Assembly (NCBI GenBank): GCA_035269015.1
Contig: DATFJU010000016.1
Coordinates: 14,737-78,736 of the forward strand
Source of the DNA: JAIPJO01 sp035269015
GTDB lineage: Bacteria; Patescibacteriota; Patescibacteriia; Patescibacteriales; UBA12465
Reading direction: 5' to 3'
Length of the DNA stretch: 64,000 nucleotides
Below the pieces are notes generated by a model, which did not search any database, was not told the DNA's origin, and worked only from the letters and a program-made list of their open reading frames with translations. Position numbers and translations under genes: made by a program. Shown piece by piece: positions 40,860 to 49,500 of this stretch. Within the stretch, counting starts at the first letter, position 1. Each line of letters opens with the position of its first letter.

Positions 40860-42071
40860 ATGAAAAACAATATTAATAATAAAGGTATAGAAGAGTTGGT
40901 GACTAGGGGTGTGGAAGAAGTTTATCCTGATAAAGCTAGTTTAGAAAAAAAATTAAAAAGTGGCGAGAAGATTAAATTGTACTGTGGTTTTGATCCTAGT
41001 GCTAAATCATTACATATCGGCCATGCTATTTTGATAAATAAACTGGCACAATTTCAAAAACTTGGACATGAAGTAATATTTTTAATAGGTGATTTTACCG
41101 GCATGATAGGTGATCCTACTGATAAAAGTTCTGTTAGAAAAAAGTTAAGCAGAGAAGAAGTACTTGTAAATAGTAAGGACTATCAAAAGCAAGCTTCTTC
41201 CTTTTTAGATTTTGAAGGCAAAAATTCTGCTGTAGTAAAATATAATAGTGAGTGGAATGATAAATTAAACTTTAAAGATTTAATTGAATTATCATCACAT
41301 TTTACTGTTCAACAGATGCTACAAAGAGATATGTTTCAAAAAAGGCAGGAGGAAGAAAAGCCTATATATCTTCATGAATTTCTATATCCACTTACTCAAG
41401 CATATGATACTGTAGCCATGGATATAGATTTAGAAATTGGTGGTAATGATCAGATGTTTAACATGATGTGTGGTAGGGATTTAATAAGGACTTTAAAGAA
41501 TAAGGAGAAATTTGTTTTAACTATGAAGCTTTTAGCTGATGAAAATGGTAAGAAAATGGGTAAAAGTGAAGGTAATGCAGTTTTTTTGGATGAGGAAGCT
41601 AGTGAAATATATGGAAAAGTGATGTCTTGGCCTGACAAATTTATGTCAGTTGCTTTTGAGTTGTGTACGCAAACAGAGTGGCAAGAAGTAAAAGAAATTC
41701 AAAAAGAATTAAAGACTAAAGATGCTAATTTTAGAGATATAAAAATGAAATTAGCTAAAGAAATCACCGCTAGTATAAAAGGTGTTAAAGAAGCGCAATC
41801 TGCCGAAGAATACTTTGTTAAAACTATTCAAAAAAAAGAAGTACCTGATAATATAGAAGAGCTTTCATTAAAAAAGGATAGTTTGAATATTTTAGAGTTA
41901 CTTGTTTTAACAAAGTTAACAACAAGTAAAGGTGAGGCGCGTAGATTAATTAATCAAAGTGGTGTAAAAATTGATGGTGAACTTGTTAGTGCTGTAGATT
42001 TAGAAGTAAATTTAGATAAAACTAGATTAATACAAAAAGGTAAAAGACATTTTCTGAAAGTAAAAAAATAG
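40860..42071 (+). CDS. tyrS: Tyrosyl-tRNA synthetase
   Basis: Class I synthetase that charges tRNA-Tyr. The HIGH-type motif is SLHIGHA and the KMSKS-type motif is KMGKSEGN. The tyrosine pocket includes YCGFDPSAKS and QAYDTVAMD. The C-terminal S4 domain (about 335-403) includes SKGEARRLINQSGVKIDGE. At 403 residues it is full length. It ends one base before argS begins, so tyrS, argS and glyS form a tight cluster. Confidence 0.96.
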   Translation: MKNNINNKGIEELVTRGVEEVYPDKASLEKKLKSGEKIKLYCGFDPSAKSLHIGHAILINKLAQFQKLGHEVIFLIGDFTGMIGDPTDKSSVRKKLSREEVLVNSKDYQKQASSFLDFEGKNSAVVKYNSEWNDKLNFKDLIELSSHFTVQQMLQRDMFQKRQEEEKPIYLHEFLYPLTQAYDTVAMDIDLEIGGNDQMFNMMCGRDLIRTLKNKEKFVLTMKLLADENGKKMGKSEGNAVFLDEEASEIYGKVMSWPDKFMSVAFELCTQTEWQEVKEIQKELKTKDANFRDIKMKLAKEITASIKGVKEAQSAEEYFVKTIQKKEVPDNIEELSLKKDSLNILELLVLTKLTTSKGEARRLINQSGVKIDGELVSAVDLEVNLDKTRLIQKGKRHFLKVKK

Positions 42072-42072
42072 T

Positions 42073-43812
42073 ATGAATATTTTAGAAAAGTTAAAACAAA
42101 ATATAGTTATTGAAGTAAATAAAATTTTTAGTGAGCATGAAATAAGTAGCACTGACATTGTTTTTCCTCCTAAAAATGAACAAGGTGATTTGTGTTTACC
42201 AAGTTTTGAGTTAGCTAAAAAAAATAAAAAAAATCCAATTCAAATAGCTGATAGTTTAGAGAATAAATTAGAAAAGATTGAAGGGATAAAAGAGTTTAAA
42301 GCACAGGGCCCTTATTTAAATTTTATTTTAGATAAAGATTATATAGTATCTGAAACTCTAAGTGCTATTTTTAAAGAAAAAAATAAATATGGTCAAAACC
42401 AAGAATTTAAAGGTAAAAAGATAATGATAGAGTTTGCTCACCCTAATCCTTTTAAAGCTTTTCATATAGGTCATCTTAGAAATATTATTTTAGGGGAGTC
42501 GCTTGTAAGAATTTTTGAGTTTAGTTCTGCACAAGTAATTCGTACTAATTATCAAGGTGATGTTGGTATGCATATAGCTAAATGTATATGGGCCTTTAGA
42601 AAAATAGATGAAAAAGATTATCCTGAAAACATTAATGAAAGAGTTTCTTTATTGGCTGATTGTTATAGTAAAGGTGCAGGTGCTTTTGAAAGTGATGCTA
42701 TAGCAAAGAGTGAGATAGAGATTATTAATAAAGAAATATATGAACAAGAAGACAAAGATATTAAAAAGCTTTGGGAGTTAGGAAAAAAATGGAGTTTAGA
42801 TAAATTTGCACAAATATATAAAAGATTGGATACTCGTTTCGATCGTCAGTATATGGAGTCAGAGATAAAAAATGAGGCTATTTATTATATTGAAGAAGCT
42901 CTTAAAAAAAAGATATTAATTAGAAGTGAGGGAGCTGTCATATTTCCTGGAGATAAGTATGGCCTAGAAACTAGGGTTTTTTTGAACTCTCAGGGACTAC
43001 CAACATATGATGGTAAAGAACTGGGTTTAGCTTATAGAGAATTTACTGATTTTGGTAAGATTGATTTATGTATTCATAATGTAGCGGTAGAGCAAATTAG
43101 TTTCTTTAAGGTAAATTTTAAAGTACAAGAGCTCTTAGATCCACAAAGGTTTAAAGACAAACAAAAACATAATGCTTATGAATTTGTAGGTTTAAAAAAA
43201 GGAAAGATGTCTTCACGTTTAGGCAAAGTAGTTTTAGCAGAGACAATTATTGATTTAGCTAAAGATAAAATTAAAGAGATTATTTGTGACAGAAAAAATA
43301 ATGATGAGAATAATTTTAGTATTAAAGACAATACTGAAGAAGTTTCAGAAAAATTAGCCATTAGTTCAATTAAATATGCCTTTTTAAAGATCAATCCTTT
43401 TAAATATTTTGCTTTTGATGTAGAAGAAAGTGTAAGTTTTTCTGGTAATTCAGGACCATATATTAACTATACCTATGCTAGAATAAATAGTATCTTAAAA
43501 AAGGGAAAGCCTGGTAAGTTAAGTAAAAATATATATAAGTATTTAAACTATGACGAGGAAAAAGATTTAATTGTACATTTATCTAAGTTTCCTCAAATAA
43601 TAATAGATTCAAGAAGAGAATATAATCCTTCTGAATTAGTTAAATATTTATTTGAACTTTCAAAAAAATTCAATGATTATTATCATAAAGTACCTATTAT
43701 TAAAGCAAATGATAAAGAGAAAAAGGCTAGATTGAAATTACTACAAGCTCTTAGTCAGGTTTTAGAAAATGGTGCCTACCTTTTAGGGTTTGAATTAGTT
43801 CAAGATATGTAA
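42073..43812 (+). CDS. argS: Arginyl-tRNA synthetase
   Basis: Class I synthetase of 579 residues. It has the N-terminal Add-1 domain (1-105), the HIGH-type motif in EFAHPNPFKAFHIGHLRN, and the KMSKS-like motif in KKGKMSSRLGKVV. The C-terminal helical DALR anticodon domain includes NSGPYINYTYARINSIL and ends FELVQDM. The AHPNPFK form of the first motif replaces the common SSPNIAK. It lies between tyrS and glyS with gaps of 1 and 20 bp. Confidence 0.95.
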   Translation: MNILEKLKQNIVIEVNKIFSEHEISSTDIVFPPKNEQGDLCLPSFELAKKNKKNPIQIADSLENKLEKIEGIKEFKAQGPYLNFILDKDYIVSETLSAIFKEKNKYGQNQEFKGKKIMIEFAHPNPFKAFHIGHLRNIILGESLVRIFEFSSAQVIRTNYQGDVGMHIAKCIWAFRKIDEKDYPENINERVSLLADCYSKGAGAFESDAIAKSEIEIINKEIYEQEDKDIKKLWELGKKWSLDKFAQIYKRLDTRFDRQYMESEIKNEAIYYIEEALKKKILIRSEGAVIFPGDKYGLETRVFLNSQGLPTYDGKELGLAYREFTDFGKIDLCIHNVAVEQISFFKVNFKVQELLDPQRFKDKQKHNAYEFVGLKKGKMSSRLGKVVLAETIIDLAKDKIKEIICDRKNNDENNFSIKDNTEEVSEKLAISSIKYAFLKINPFKYFAFDVEESVSFSGNSGPYINYTYARINSILKKGKPGKLSKNIYKYLNYDEEKDLIVHLSKFPQIIIDSRREYNPSELVKYLFELSKKFNDYYHKVPIIKANDKEKKARLKLLQALSQVLENGAYLLGFELVQDM

Positions 43813-43832
43813 ATAGAGATTAATTAATATAT

Positions 43833-45224
43833 ATGACAAAAAACAACAATCAATTAGATAAAATTATAGCTTTAGCCAAACGACGCGGTTTTGTTTATCC
43901 ATCTTCAGAAATATATGGAGGTTTTAGTGCTATATATGACCTTGGACCATATGGATCTCTGCTGGCTAAAAATATAAAGGATTATTGGTGGAAAAAAATG
44001 ACACAAGAACAAGAAAATATTGTTGGTCTTGATTCCGCTATATTTACCAGCCCTAAAGTTTGGGAAGCTAGTGGTCATGTTTCAGGTTTTAGTGATCCTT
44101 TGATAGAGTGTAAAAACTGTAATGCTCGGTTAAGAGCTGACACCTTGCTTGAGGAAGTGGGAGTTTTTGCAGATGAGAAAATGCCAGAGAAAGAGATTGT
44201 AGATATATTTTTAAAGAATCAAGATAAAATTAAATGTCCTAATTGTGGTAAGCAAGATTTTAGTAAACCTAAAAACTTTAATCTGCTAGTTAAATCTAAC
44301 CTAGGTAATTTTACCGGAGATTTTGAGAAAGATCCTGTATATTTAAGAGGTGAAACTGCTCAAGGAATCTACATTAATTACAAAAATGTCATGGATACTA
44401 GTAGGGTAAAGATTCCTTTTGGTATTGCTCAAATTGGAAAAGCTTTTAGGAATGAAATTACTGCTCGTCAATTTATATTTAGAACTAGAGAGTTTGAACA
44501 AATGGAAATGCAATACTTTATTCATCCAGATATGACTAAAGATGAGTATGAGAAATTAAAGAAGGAAAGATGGCAATTTTATCTTGACTTAGGAATAAAA
44601 GAAGAGAATTTAAGATGGTATAAGCATGAGAAGTTGGCTTTTTATGCTAAAGAAGCTTATGACATAGAATATGATTATCCTTTTGGCTTTAAAGAACTAG
44701 AAGGTGTTCATGCTAGAGGTGATTATGACCTATCTCAACATAGTAAGTATAGCGGTCAGAATTTAGAATATTTAGATCCTGAGACAAAAGAAAAATATAT
44801 CCCTCATGTTATTGAGGCTTCTGGAGGTGTAGGTAGAACCTTCTTGGCAGTTATTTGTGATGCTTATCAAGAAGAAGAGCTAGAAAAAGATACTAGAGTA
44901 GTTTTAAAGATAGATAAAAAGATAGCTCCAATTAAGGTAGCAATATTTCCACTTCTTAAAAACAAAGAGAAACTTTTTAATAAAGCTAAAGAGATATATA
45001 ATAACTTAAAGAAATATTATTACTGTGAGTTTGACAGTAGTGGTAATATTGGTAAGCGTTACCGTAGACAAGATGAAATAGGAACACCATATTGTGTAAC
45101 GGTTGATTTTGAAAGTTTAGATAATAAAGATGTTACTATTAGAGATAGAGATACTATGGAGCAAGTTAGGGTGAAAATAGAGGATTTAAAAGATTATTTA
45201 GATAAAAGGTTAGTTGATCTATAG
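43833..45224 (+). CDS. glyS: Glycyl-tRNA synthetase, dimeric type
   Basis: Single-chain class II synthetase of the alpha2 type, distinct from the alpha2-beta2 GlyQ/GlyS enzyme of many bacteria. Motif regions: YGGFSAIYDLGPYGSLL near the N-terminus, RGETAQGIYINYKN, FRNEITARQFIFRTREFEQME (motif 2, in two parts), and ASGGVGRTFLA (motif 3). It ends with an anticodon domain with GKRYRRQDEIGTPYCVTVDF. Two zinc pairs (CKNC, CPNCG) lie near residues 92 and 132. Length is 463 residues. Confidence 0.95.
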   Translation: MTKNNNQLDKIIALAKRRGFVYPSSEIYGGFSAIYDLGPYGSLLAKNIKDYWWKKMTQEQENIVGLDSAIFTSPKVWEASGHVSGFSDPLIECKNCNARLRADTLLEEVGVFADEKMPEKEIVDIFLKNQDKIKCPNCGKQDFSKPKNFNLLVKSNLGNFTGDFEKDPVYLRGETAQGIYINYKNVMDTSRVKIPFGIAQIGKAFRNEITARQFIFRTREFEQMEMQYFIHPDMTKDEYEKLKKERWQFYLDLGIKEENLRWYKHEKLAFYAKEAYDIEYDYPFGFKELEGVHARGDYDLSQHSKYSGQNLEYLDPETKEKYIPHVIEASGGVGRTFLAVICDAYQEEELEKDTRVVLKIDKKIAPIKVAIFPLLKNKEKLFNKAKEIYNNLKKYYYCEFDSSGNIGKRYRRQDEIGTPYCVTVDFESLDNKDVTIRDRDTMEQVRVKIEDLKDYLDKRLVDL

Positions 45225-45248
45225 TGAATATATTGTTAATAAAATTAA

Positions 45249-45557
45249 TTGATTAATATGTATAAGGATTTTTTTAAATTTTTAAAAGAATATAAGATTG
45301 TTAGTTTAGGAATAGCTTTTATTATAGGTGTAGCTAGTACTTCATTGGTTAACTCATTGGTTAATGATATTATAATGCCAATAATATCACCTTTCTTGTT
45401 TGGAGAATCATGGAGAAGCGCTTCATTGAATATCGGACCCGTTATTATTAAATGGGGTTCTTTTTTAGCAGAATTATTTAATTTTGCTATTTTAGCTTTT
45501 ATTGTATTTTTCATTGCTAAAAAAATTCTAAAAGAAAAAGAAATTAAAAAAAAGTAA
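45249..45557 (+). CDS. mscL: Large-conductance mechanosensitive channel
   Basis: A 102-residue two-helix channel subunit that opens under membrane tension. The first helix has LGIAFIIGVASTSLVNSLVNDIIMPIISP, matching the pore-lining segment with its G/A packing and the VNDIIMP signature (the motif spans residues 19-47). The second helix is NFAILAFIVFFIAKKI, followed by a short basic tail. It is shorter than E. coli MscL (136 aa) because the C-terminal bundle is reduced. Confidence 0.9.
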   Translation: MINMYKDFFKFLKEYKIVSLGIAFIIGVASTSLVNSLVNDIIMPIISPFLFGESWRSASLNIGPVIIKWGSFLAELFNFAILAFIVFFIAKKILKEKEIKKK

Positions 45558-45607
45558 TTTATTATTTCATTAGCAAATACTCATACTACTTGTATTAGTA
45601 TTAGTAG

Positions 45608-46426
45608 ATGAAAGAAAGAAGAAAAAAAACTTTTAAGATTATTAGTATAATTATCTCTTTGTTTGCTTTGATAGTTGTATTTGATACTGACAAAGAAGAG
45701 AAGGTGGTTTTCTTAGCAGTTGGACAAGGGGATGCTAGTTTAATATCCACTAAAGGTAGAACAATTTTAATAGATGGAGGTCCTAGTTGGCAAGTACTCT
45801 TAGAACTTCCTAAAGTTTTAAAATATAAAATGAAGATTAGTGACATTGTAATTACGCATCCACACAGTGATCACTACTTTGGTTTAGCAGAGATAATCAA
45901 TAGATATAAAGTTGATAATATATATTATTATGATAAGAATAAAGGAAATGATATCTTTGAAATCTTTCTTAATAATATTAAAACTAAAGATATTAATCTC
46001 ATTAATGTAAAAAGGGGTGATAGAATTAGGCTTAGAAGTAATTGCTATTTGTATTTTTTGTGGCCAAGAGAAGAAGAGAGTAAAGGAAGTTTTGATAAGA
46101 ACGAGCTCTCTATTGTTAATTATTTTAGTTGTGGAAAAGTAAAAATACTTTTTACAGGTGATATTTCTGGGGTTGTGGAAAAACAGTTGATAAGTATGAA
46201 TAAAAGCTTAAAATTTGCGGTTTTGAAAGCAGGTCATCATGGTTCAAATAAGAGTAATTCTTGGGATTTTTTAAGTTTTTATAGCCCTAAAAAAATAGTG
46301 ATAAGTGCTGGAAAAGACAATAAATATGGGCTTCCTAGCCCTGAAGTGATAAGTAGAGCTAAGGCGCTAAAAATAAAAGTTGAAAACTTAATTGAGGGTA
46401 AATCTTATGAAATTTTAATAAAATAA
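45608..46426 (+). CDS. ComEC/Rec2-type metallo-beta-lactamase-fold hydrolase
   Basis: A 272-residue protein with an N-terminal membrane segment (about 8-24) and a beta-lactamase-fold domain. VGQGDASLI, ILIDGGP and THPHSDHYFG (HxHxDH metal motif) are followed by LFTGDIS and AGHHGSNKS. This is the domain found at the C-terminus of ComEC DNA-uptake channels, here as a separate anchored protein, so it could degrade one DNA strand during uptake. That role is inferred, and the ComEC channel gene is not in the window. Confidence 0.85.
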   Translation: MKERRKKTFKIISIIISLFALIVVFDTDKEEKVVFLAVGQGDASLISTKGRTILIDGGPSWQVLLELPKVLKYKMKISDIVITHPHSDHYFGLAEIINRYKVDNIYYYDKNKGNDIFEIFLNNIKTKDINLINVKRGDRIRLRSNCYLYFLWPREEESKGSFDKNELSIVNYFSCGKVKILFTGDISGVVEKQLISMNKSLKFAVLKAGHHGSNKSNSWDFLSFYSPKKIVISAGKDNKYGLPSPEVISRAKALKIKVENLIEGKSYEILIK

Positions 46427-46436
46427 GGTTTAACTG

Positions 46437-46465
46437 TTGACAAGTCTGTTTTTCTTTGCTATACT
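46437..46465 (+). promoter_or_regulatory. Strong promoter of the small RNA
   Basis: TTGACA and TATACT separated by 17 bp, immediately after the hydrolase gene. No open reading frame follows on this strand before the terminators. Confidence 0.8.
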
Positions 46466-46471
46466 TTCCAG

Positions 46472-46622
46472 AGTTAGAAAATTAAAAGTTTATAAGACCA
46501 CTTGAAGCGGGTATGGCACACGACAAGCATGGGGAGGTCATCATCTTTGGTTTCTTAGGCTTAGGCTTAAGGACACCGAGAGTTGATTTTCTTGCCTTGC
46601 CCGCTTGAGGTGGTCTTTTTTT
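46472..46622 (+). ncRNA. Free-standing small RNA, about 150 nt, family unknown
   Basis: The RNA closes with a two-part stem, GACCAC/GTGGTC (46496-46501, 46610-46615) and AGCGGG/CCCGCT (46506-46511, 46600-46605), separated by a 4x4 internal loop and followed by seven or more T. Inside, CAAG/CTTG, ATCATCT/AGTTGAT (one mismatch) and a CTTA/TAAG hairpin allow a rod-like fold. A strong promoter lies directly upstream and the next gene is convergent, so it is not a leader. The rod shape would suit a 6S-type RNA. No GGAAG-type SRP motif or tRNA-like end is present. Confidence 0.65.
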
Positions 46623-46651
46623 ATAGTTATATTTTATATAACTATTTTTTT
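46623..46651 (+). terminator. Second terminator after the small RNA
   Basis: Arms ATAGTTAT/ATAACTAT followed by seven T, directly behind the first T-run. Confidence 0.55.
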
Positions 46652-46672
46652 ATATTAAAGTCTTTAGTTTAA

Positions 46673-48535
46673 TTATTCATTATTATTTTCCTGTTCAGTG
46701 TTTTCTTCAATAATCACTTCTTCTGTAGAAGTGGCGGTTTCTTCTTCTTTCTCTTTTCCTATTAAACAAACTTCTTGCCAAGGTATATAGCGAGAATAGA
46801 ACCTTCTTTCTCTTTCTTCAGCTTGGCCTTCCTTACCTTCAGGGTATGCTACAGTATAATCAAAATAAGCATCAGCGCCATTATGAGCGCTTTCAGTACA
46901 TTTTACCTTACCAGGCTCCATATCTTCAGTTTCAACATATTTAGTAGGGGGTGGTGATTTAATATTGTATATTACAGGGTAAGTAGTACTAGCTTGTCTG
47001 CCGTCATTAGTACCCCAAAAATCAAAGTATAAATCATTTCCTTCTATGCGATGTTGAATCATTATATGATTAGGGGTGTCATTTAAAAATCTAAAGTCAG
47101 GTTTAGGAGAATAAATAGTGGCATCTGTTCCAGCGGGTTCATAGTATGATACTCGATAGGAGTGATTTCTTCTTTCGGTTATTTCAAGTCCTGCGTCTAA
47201 AGCTGTTCTAAAAACTGTGGTTCCAATCTGACAAAGACCACCGCCATATTCAGGGACAGTTTCATTATCTTTAATAACTAATTCAGGTAAATAATTATTT
47301 TTAGCATCTATATCTCCCAGGGCTTGTATTAAAGAAAATTCTTGTCCTGGTTTTATAAGTATTCCGTCTAAACTTTCTGCTCCTACTCTAATATTATGTT
47401 TTCTGTTGTAAGGGGATATAGCAAAACTAGAATGTCCAGTGCCAATGATTTCTTTAATGCCAAGGTTTAAATTATCAGAAGTTTCATAATTAATATCTGA
47501 GACAATCAAATTAATTTCAGATTCTTTATTTTTTAAAGATTTTTGAAGAAGCTCTGTAGTTTTATTTATTTTTAAATTTAATCCTTTTTCAGCTAATTGA
47601 AATTTTTTTACTTTTCCATCTTCAATAACAAAGTCTGCTTTTACAGGTTCTTTATCTATATTGGGAGCTATTTCTTTATTTAAGAATTCTTTAATTTTAT
47701 TATCATTAAACTCAATAATTACCTCTTTATTTTCAGTTTGTTTGAAATTAAGCCATTTAGCAAAATCATCTTTATCTACTTGCCATTGTCGGTTTTCATG
47801 GTATAAATTGATAGGGCTAATCTCCATTAGTTCATTAGCCTCATTTATTTTATTGTCTACTTCTTGTTTATATATTAGTGGGTAATCTGTTTTATCTTGA
47901 AGATAAACAGAAACATCTTGTGCTAAATCTAAGCTATGTTTTAAATCAGAGATAGCTTTTTCATAATCTATAACCTTACCTATTTTTTCTTTTTCTATAT
48001 AAATATTATTTTCATTATCATTGTTAACCTCAATAACTAATTTTGCATCTTGAGCAGGGTATTCAAGTTCTTTATATTTAGCTTTAAGTAATTCTCCTAT
48101 TTTTTTCTCTTCTAAATTATATACTAGTTTAACTTTTTTGCCATTGATTAAGGTACTAAAACTTTTAACAATATTTTCTACAAAGGATTTATCTTTTCCA
48201 TAATTAATAGCGTTCTTAGCAGTTTTTTTAGTGTCAAAAGACACTATGGGATAGGCTAAGTCAGGTTCAAATGATGATATTGTGGGACTGAGGTTAGTCT
48301 TTTTATCTTGGTAATAGAAAGACATTCCTTCGTTATTGTATTTTTCAACCTCTTTATTTATTAAATTTTCTATTTCTTCCTGGTCCCTACCTGAAAGATT
48401 ATAGTTAGAAAAACTTAAGCCTGAAATCGCTTTATCTTTATAAGATTGACTATATGCAAAAGAAGCAAACACTAGGCTTGCTATAATAATTATTAATATA
48501 ATAAATTTTACTTTGTGTTTAAGGAATAAATTCAT
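46673..48535 (-). CDS. VanW-family wall-associated protein
   Basis: A 620-residue protein with an N-terminal membrane anchor (about 9-28), two repeated peptidoglycan-binding-like (PG_binding_4) regions in residues 40-350 and a VanW domain (about 365-530). The VanW domain has the segments GAESLDGILIKPGQEFSL, EYGGGLCQIGTTVFRTALDAG, and RNHSYRVSYYEPAGTDAT. A Glu/Thr-rich low-complexity tail ends it. VanW proteins are linked to the cell envelope and to vancomycin resistance clusters, with unknown biochemistry. It would act outside the membrane. Confidence 0.88.
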   Translation of the reverse strand: MNLFLKHKVKFIILIIIIASLVFASFAYSQSYKDKAISGLSFSNYNLSGRDQEEIENLINKEVEKYNNEGMSFYYQDKKTNLSPTISSFEPDLAYPIVSFDTKKTAKNAINYGKDKSFVENIVKSFSTLINGKKVKLVYNLEEKKIGELLKAKYKELEYPAQDAKLVIEVNNDNENNIYIEKEKIGKVIDYEKAISDLKHSLDLAQDVSVYLQDKTDYPLIYKQEVDNKINEANELMEISPINLYHENRQWQVDKDDFAKWLNFKQTENKEVIIEFNDNKIKEFLNKEIAPNIDKEPVKADFVIEDGKVKKFQLAEKGLNLKINKTTELLQKSLKNKESEINLIVSDINYETSDNLNLGIKEIIGTGHSSFAISPYNRKHNIRVGAESLDGILIKPGQEFSLIQALGDIDAKNNYLPELVIKDNETVPEYGGGLCQIGTTVFRTALDAGLEITERRNHSYRVSYYEPAGTDATIYSPKPDFRFLNDTPNHIMIQHRIEGNDLYFDFWGTNDGRQASTTYPVIYNIKSPPPTKYVETEDMEPGKVKCTESAHNGADAYFDYTVAYPEGKEGQAEERERRFYSRYIPWQEVCLIGKEKEEETATSTEEVIIEENTEQENNNE

Positions 48536-48754
48536 TTATTTATTATCATTGGTGTTTAAAATTTCATTTAAAATTTCCTTGCCTAGACTTTTCTGGTCTT
48601 GTTCTTCTTTATTGAATAATTTAATCTCTATTTCATCAGCAATTTTTATATCATTTGGCAGACTTCCTCTTTTTACTTTTAATTCTTCATTATCTTTGTT
48701 TTGTAAATAAACAAAGTTTTTTTCAATATTTTTAATTTTAAGTTTAATTAACAT
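48536..48754 (-). CDS. Small protein of unknown function
   Basis: A 72-residue protein with a beta-rich beginning (LIKLKIKNIEKNFVYLQNK) and a charged helical end. The early part could be a small barrel. It is between hsp20 and the VanW gene with an 8-bp gap on one side and direct abutment on the other, so it is probably translated as part of that transcript. No family could be named. Confidence 0.5.
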   Translation of the reverse strand: MLIKLKIKNIEKNFVYLQNKDNEELKVKRGSLPNDIKIADEIEIKLFNKEEQDQKSLGKEILNEILNTNDNK

Positions 48755-48762
48755 AATATATA

Positions 48763-49164
48763 TTATTTTACTTTCACTTCTATTTTGTCAGTCTTTTTTA
48801 ATTTAATTAAGGTAATAGTTAAAATACCATCTTCTAGTACGGCATCAATCTTATCTTCATCTATTTCTGTTGGCAAAATTACTGTTCTAGAGAAAGGGCC
48901 CCAATAGCATTCTTTGTAAATACTGTTTTCATTACTTAATTCTTCTGGTAAATTTAGATCACGGCGCCCTTTAATAGTTAACATGTCATTGTGAAGCGAG
49001 ATATTTAAATCTTCCGGTTTGGCGCCAGCCATGGTTGACTTGATGTAGATTTTTTTGTCTGTTTCGTAAACATCTATAGATAACTGTCCTTCATTGTAAT
49101 CTTCATCTAACCACTTTTCGTTAGCTGAAATATAATTTTCTTGATTTTGTTTATTTGAGTTCAT
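48763..49164 (-). CDS. Small heat-shock protein, Hsp20/alpha-crystallin family
   Basis: A 133-residue chaperone that holds unfolded proteins. The alpha-crystallin domain (about 25-125) begins QLSIDVYETDKKIYIKSTMAG. It contains PEDLNISLHNDMLTIKGRRD and YWGPFSRTVILP, and ends with VLEDGILTITLIK, all typical. The N-terminal arm is short, and the I-x-I tail motif is replaced by IEVKVK. It is the first gene of an hsp20, small ORF, VanW set. Confidence 0.93.
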   Translation of the reverse strand: MNSNKQNQENYISANEKWLDEDYNEGQLSIDVYETDKKIYIKSTMAGAKPEDLNISLHNDMLTIKGRRDLNLPEELSNENSIYKECYWGPFSRTVILPTEIDEDKIDAVLEDGILTITLIKLKKTDKIEVKVK

Positions 49165-49209
49165 ATTATAATATAGATAAATTAATTAATGATACTTGAA
49201 GGTTTTGTG

Positions 49210-49284
49210 TGGGTTTACCCTGACTTGAACAGGGGACCTCTACGATGTCAACGTAGCGCTCTAACCAAACTGAGCTATAAACCC
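49210..49284 (-). tRNA. tRNA-Val (anticodon GAC)
   Basis: A 75-nt cloverleaf on the minus strand. The acceptor is GGGTTTA with TAAACCC, the anticodon loop TTGACAT gives anticodon GAC, the T-loop is TTCAAGT and the discriminator is A. CCA is not encoded. Confidence 0.93.
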
Positions 49285-49340
49285 CTTTTACTATAAAATA
49301 GCAATATTTAGCTAAAAAGTAAATATTAAATTATATTAAA

Positions 49341-49366
49341 AATAACCACTTGTGTGTGTGGTTATT
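49341..49366 (-). terminator. Terminator between tRNA-Ile and tRNA-Val
   Basis: Perfect nine-base arms AATAACCAC/GTGGTTATT with an eight-base loop, followed on the minus strand by TTTAATA. It ends the tRNA-Ile transcript. Confidence 0.7.
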
Positions 49367-49374
49367 TTCTTATG

Positions 49375-49447
49375 TGCGCCTAGATGGAATTGAACCATCG
49401 ACCCCTGCTTTATAAGAGCAGTGCTCTAACCCCTGAGCTATAGGCGC
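49375..49447 (-). tRNA. tRNA-Ile (anticodon TAT, reads AUA)
   Basis: A 73-nt cloverleaf on the minus strand. The acceptor is GCGCCTA with TAGGCGC, the anticodon arm CTGCT-CTTATAA-AGCAG gives anticodon UAU, the T-arm is GATGG-TTCAATT-CCATC and the discriminator is A. Most bacteria read AUA with a CAU tRNA modified by TilS to lysidine, so a genomic UAU anticodon is unusual. AUA codons are common in the surrounding genes. Confidence 0.92.
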
Positions 49448-49500
49448 AAATAATCTAAAAAAACTATTAATATAAATAATAGCTGTTTATTAATTTAGCA

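Noticed and set aside
46472..46622. SRP (4.5S) RNA
   Set aside because: The conserved GGAAG...GCAGC-type apical motif is missing on both strands.
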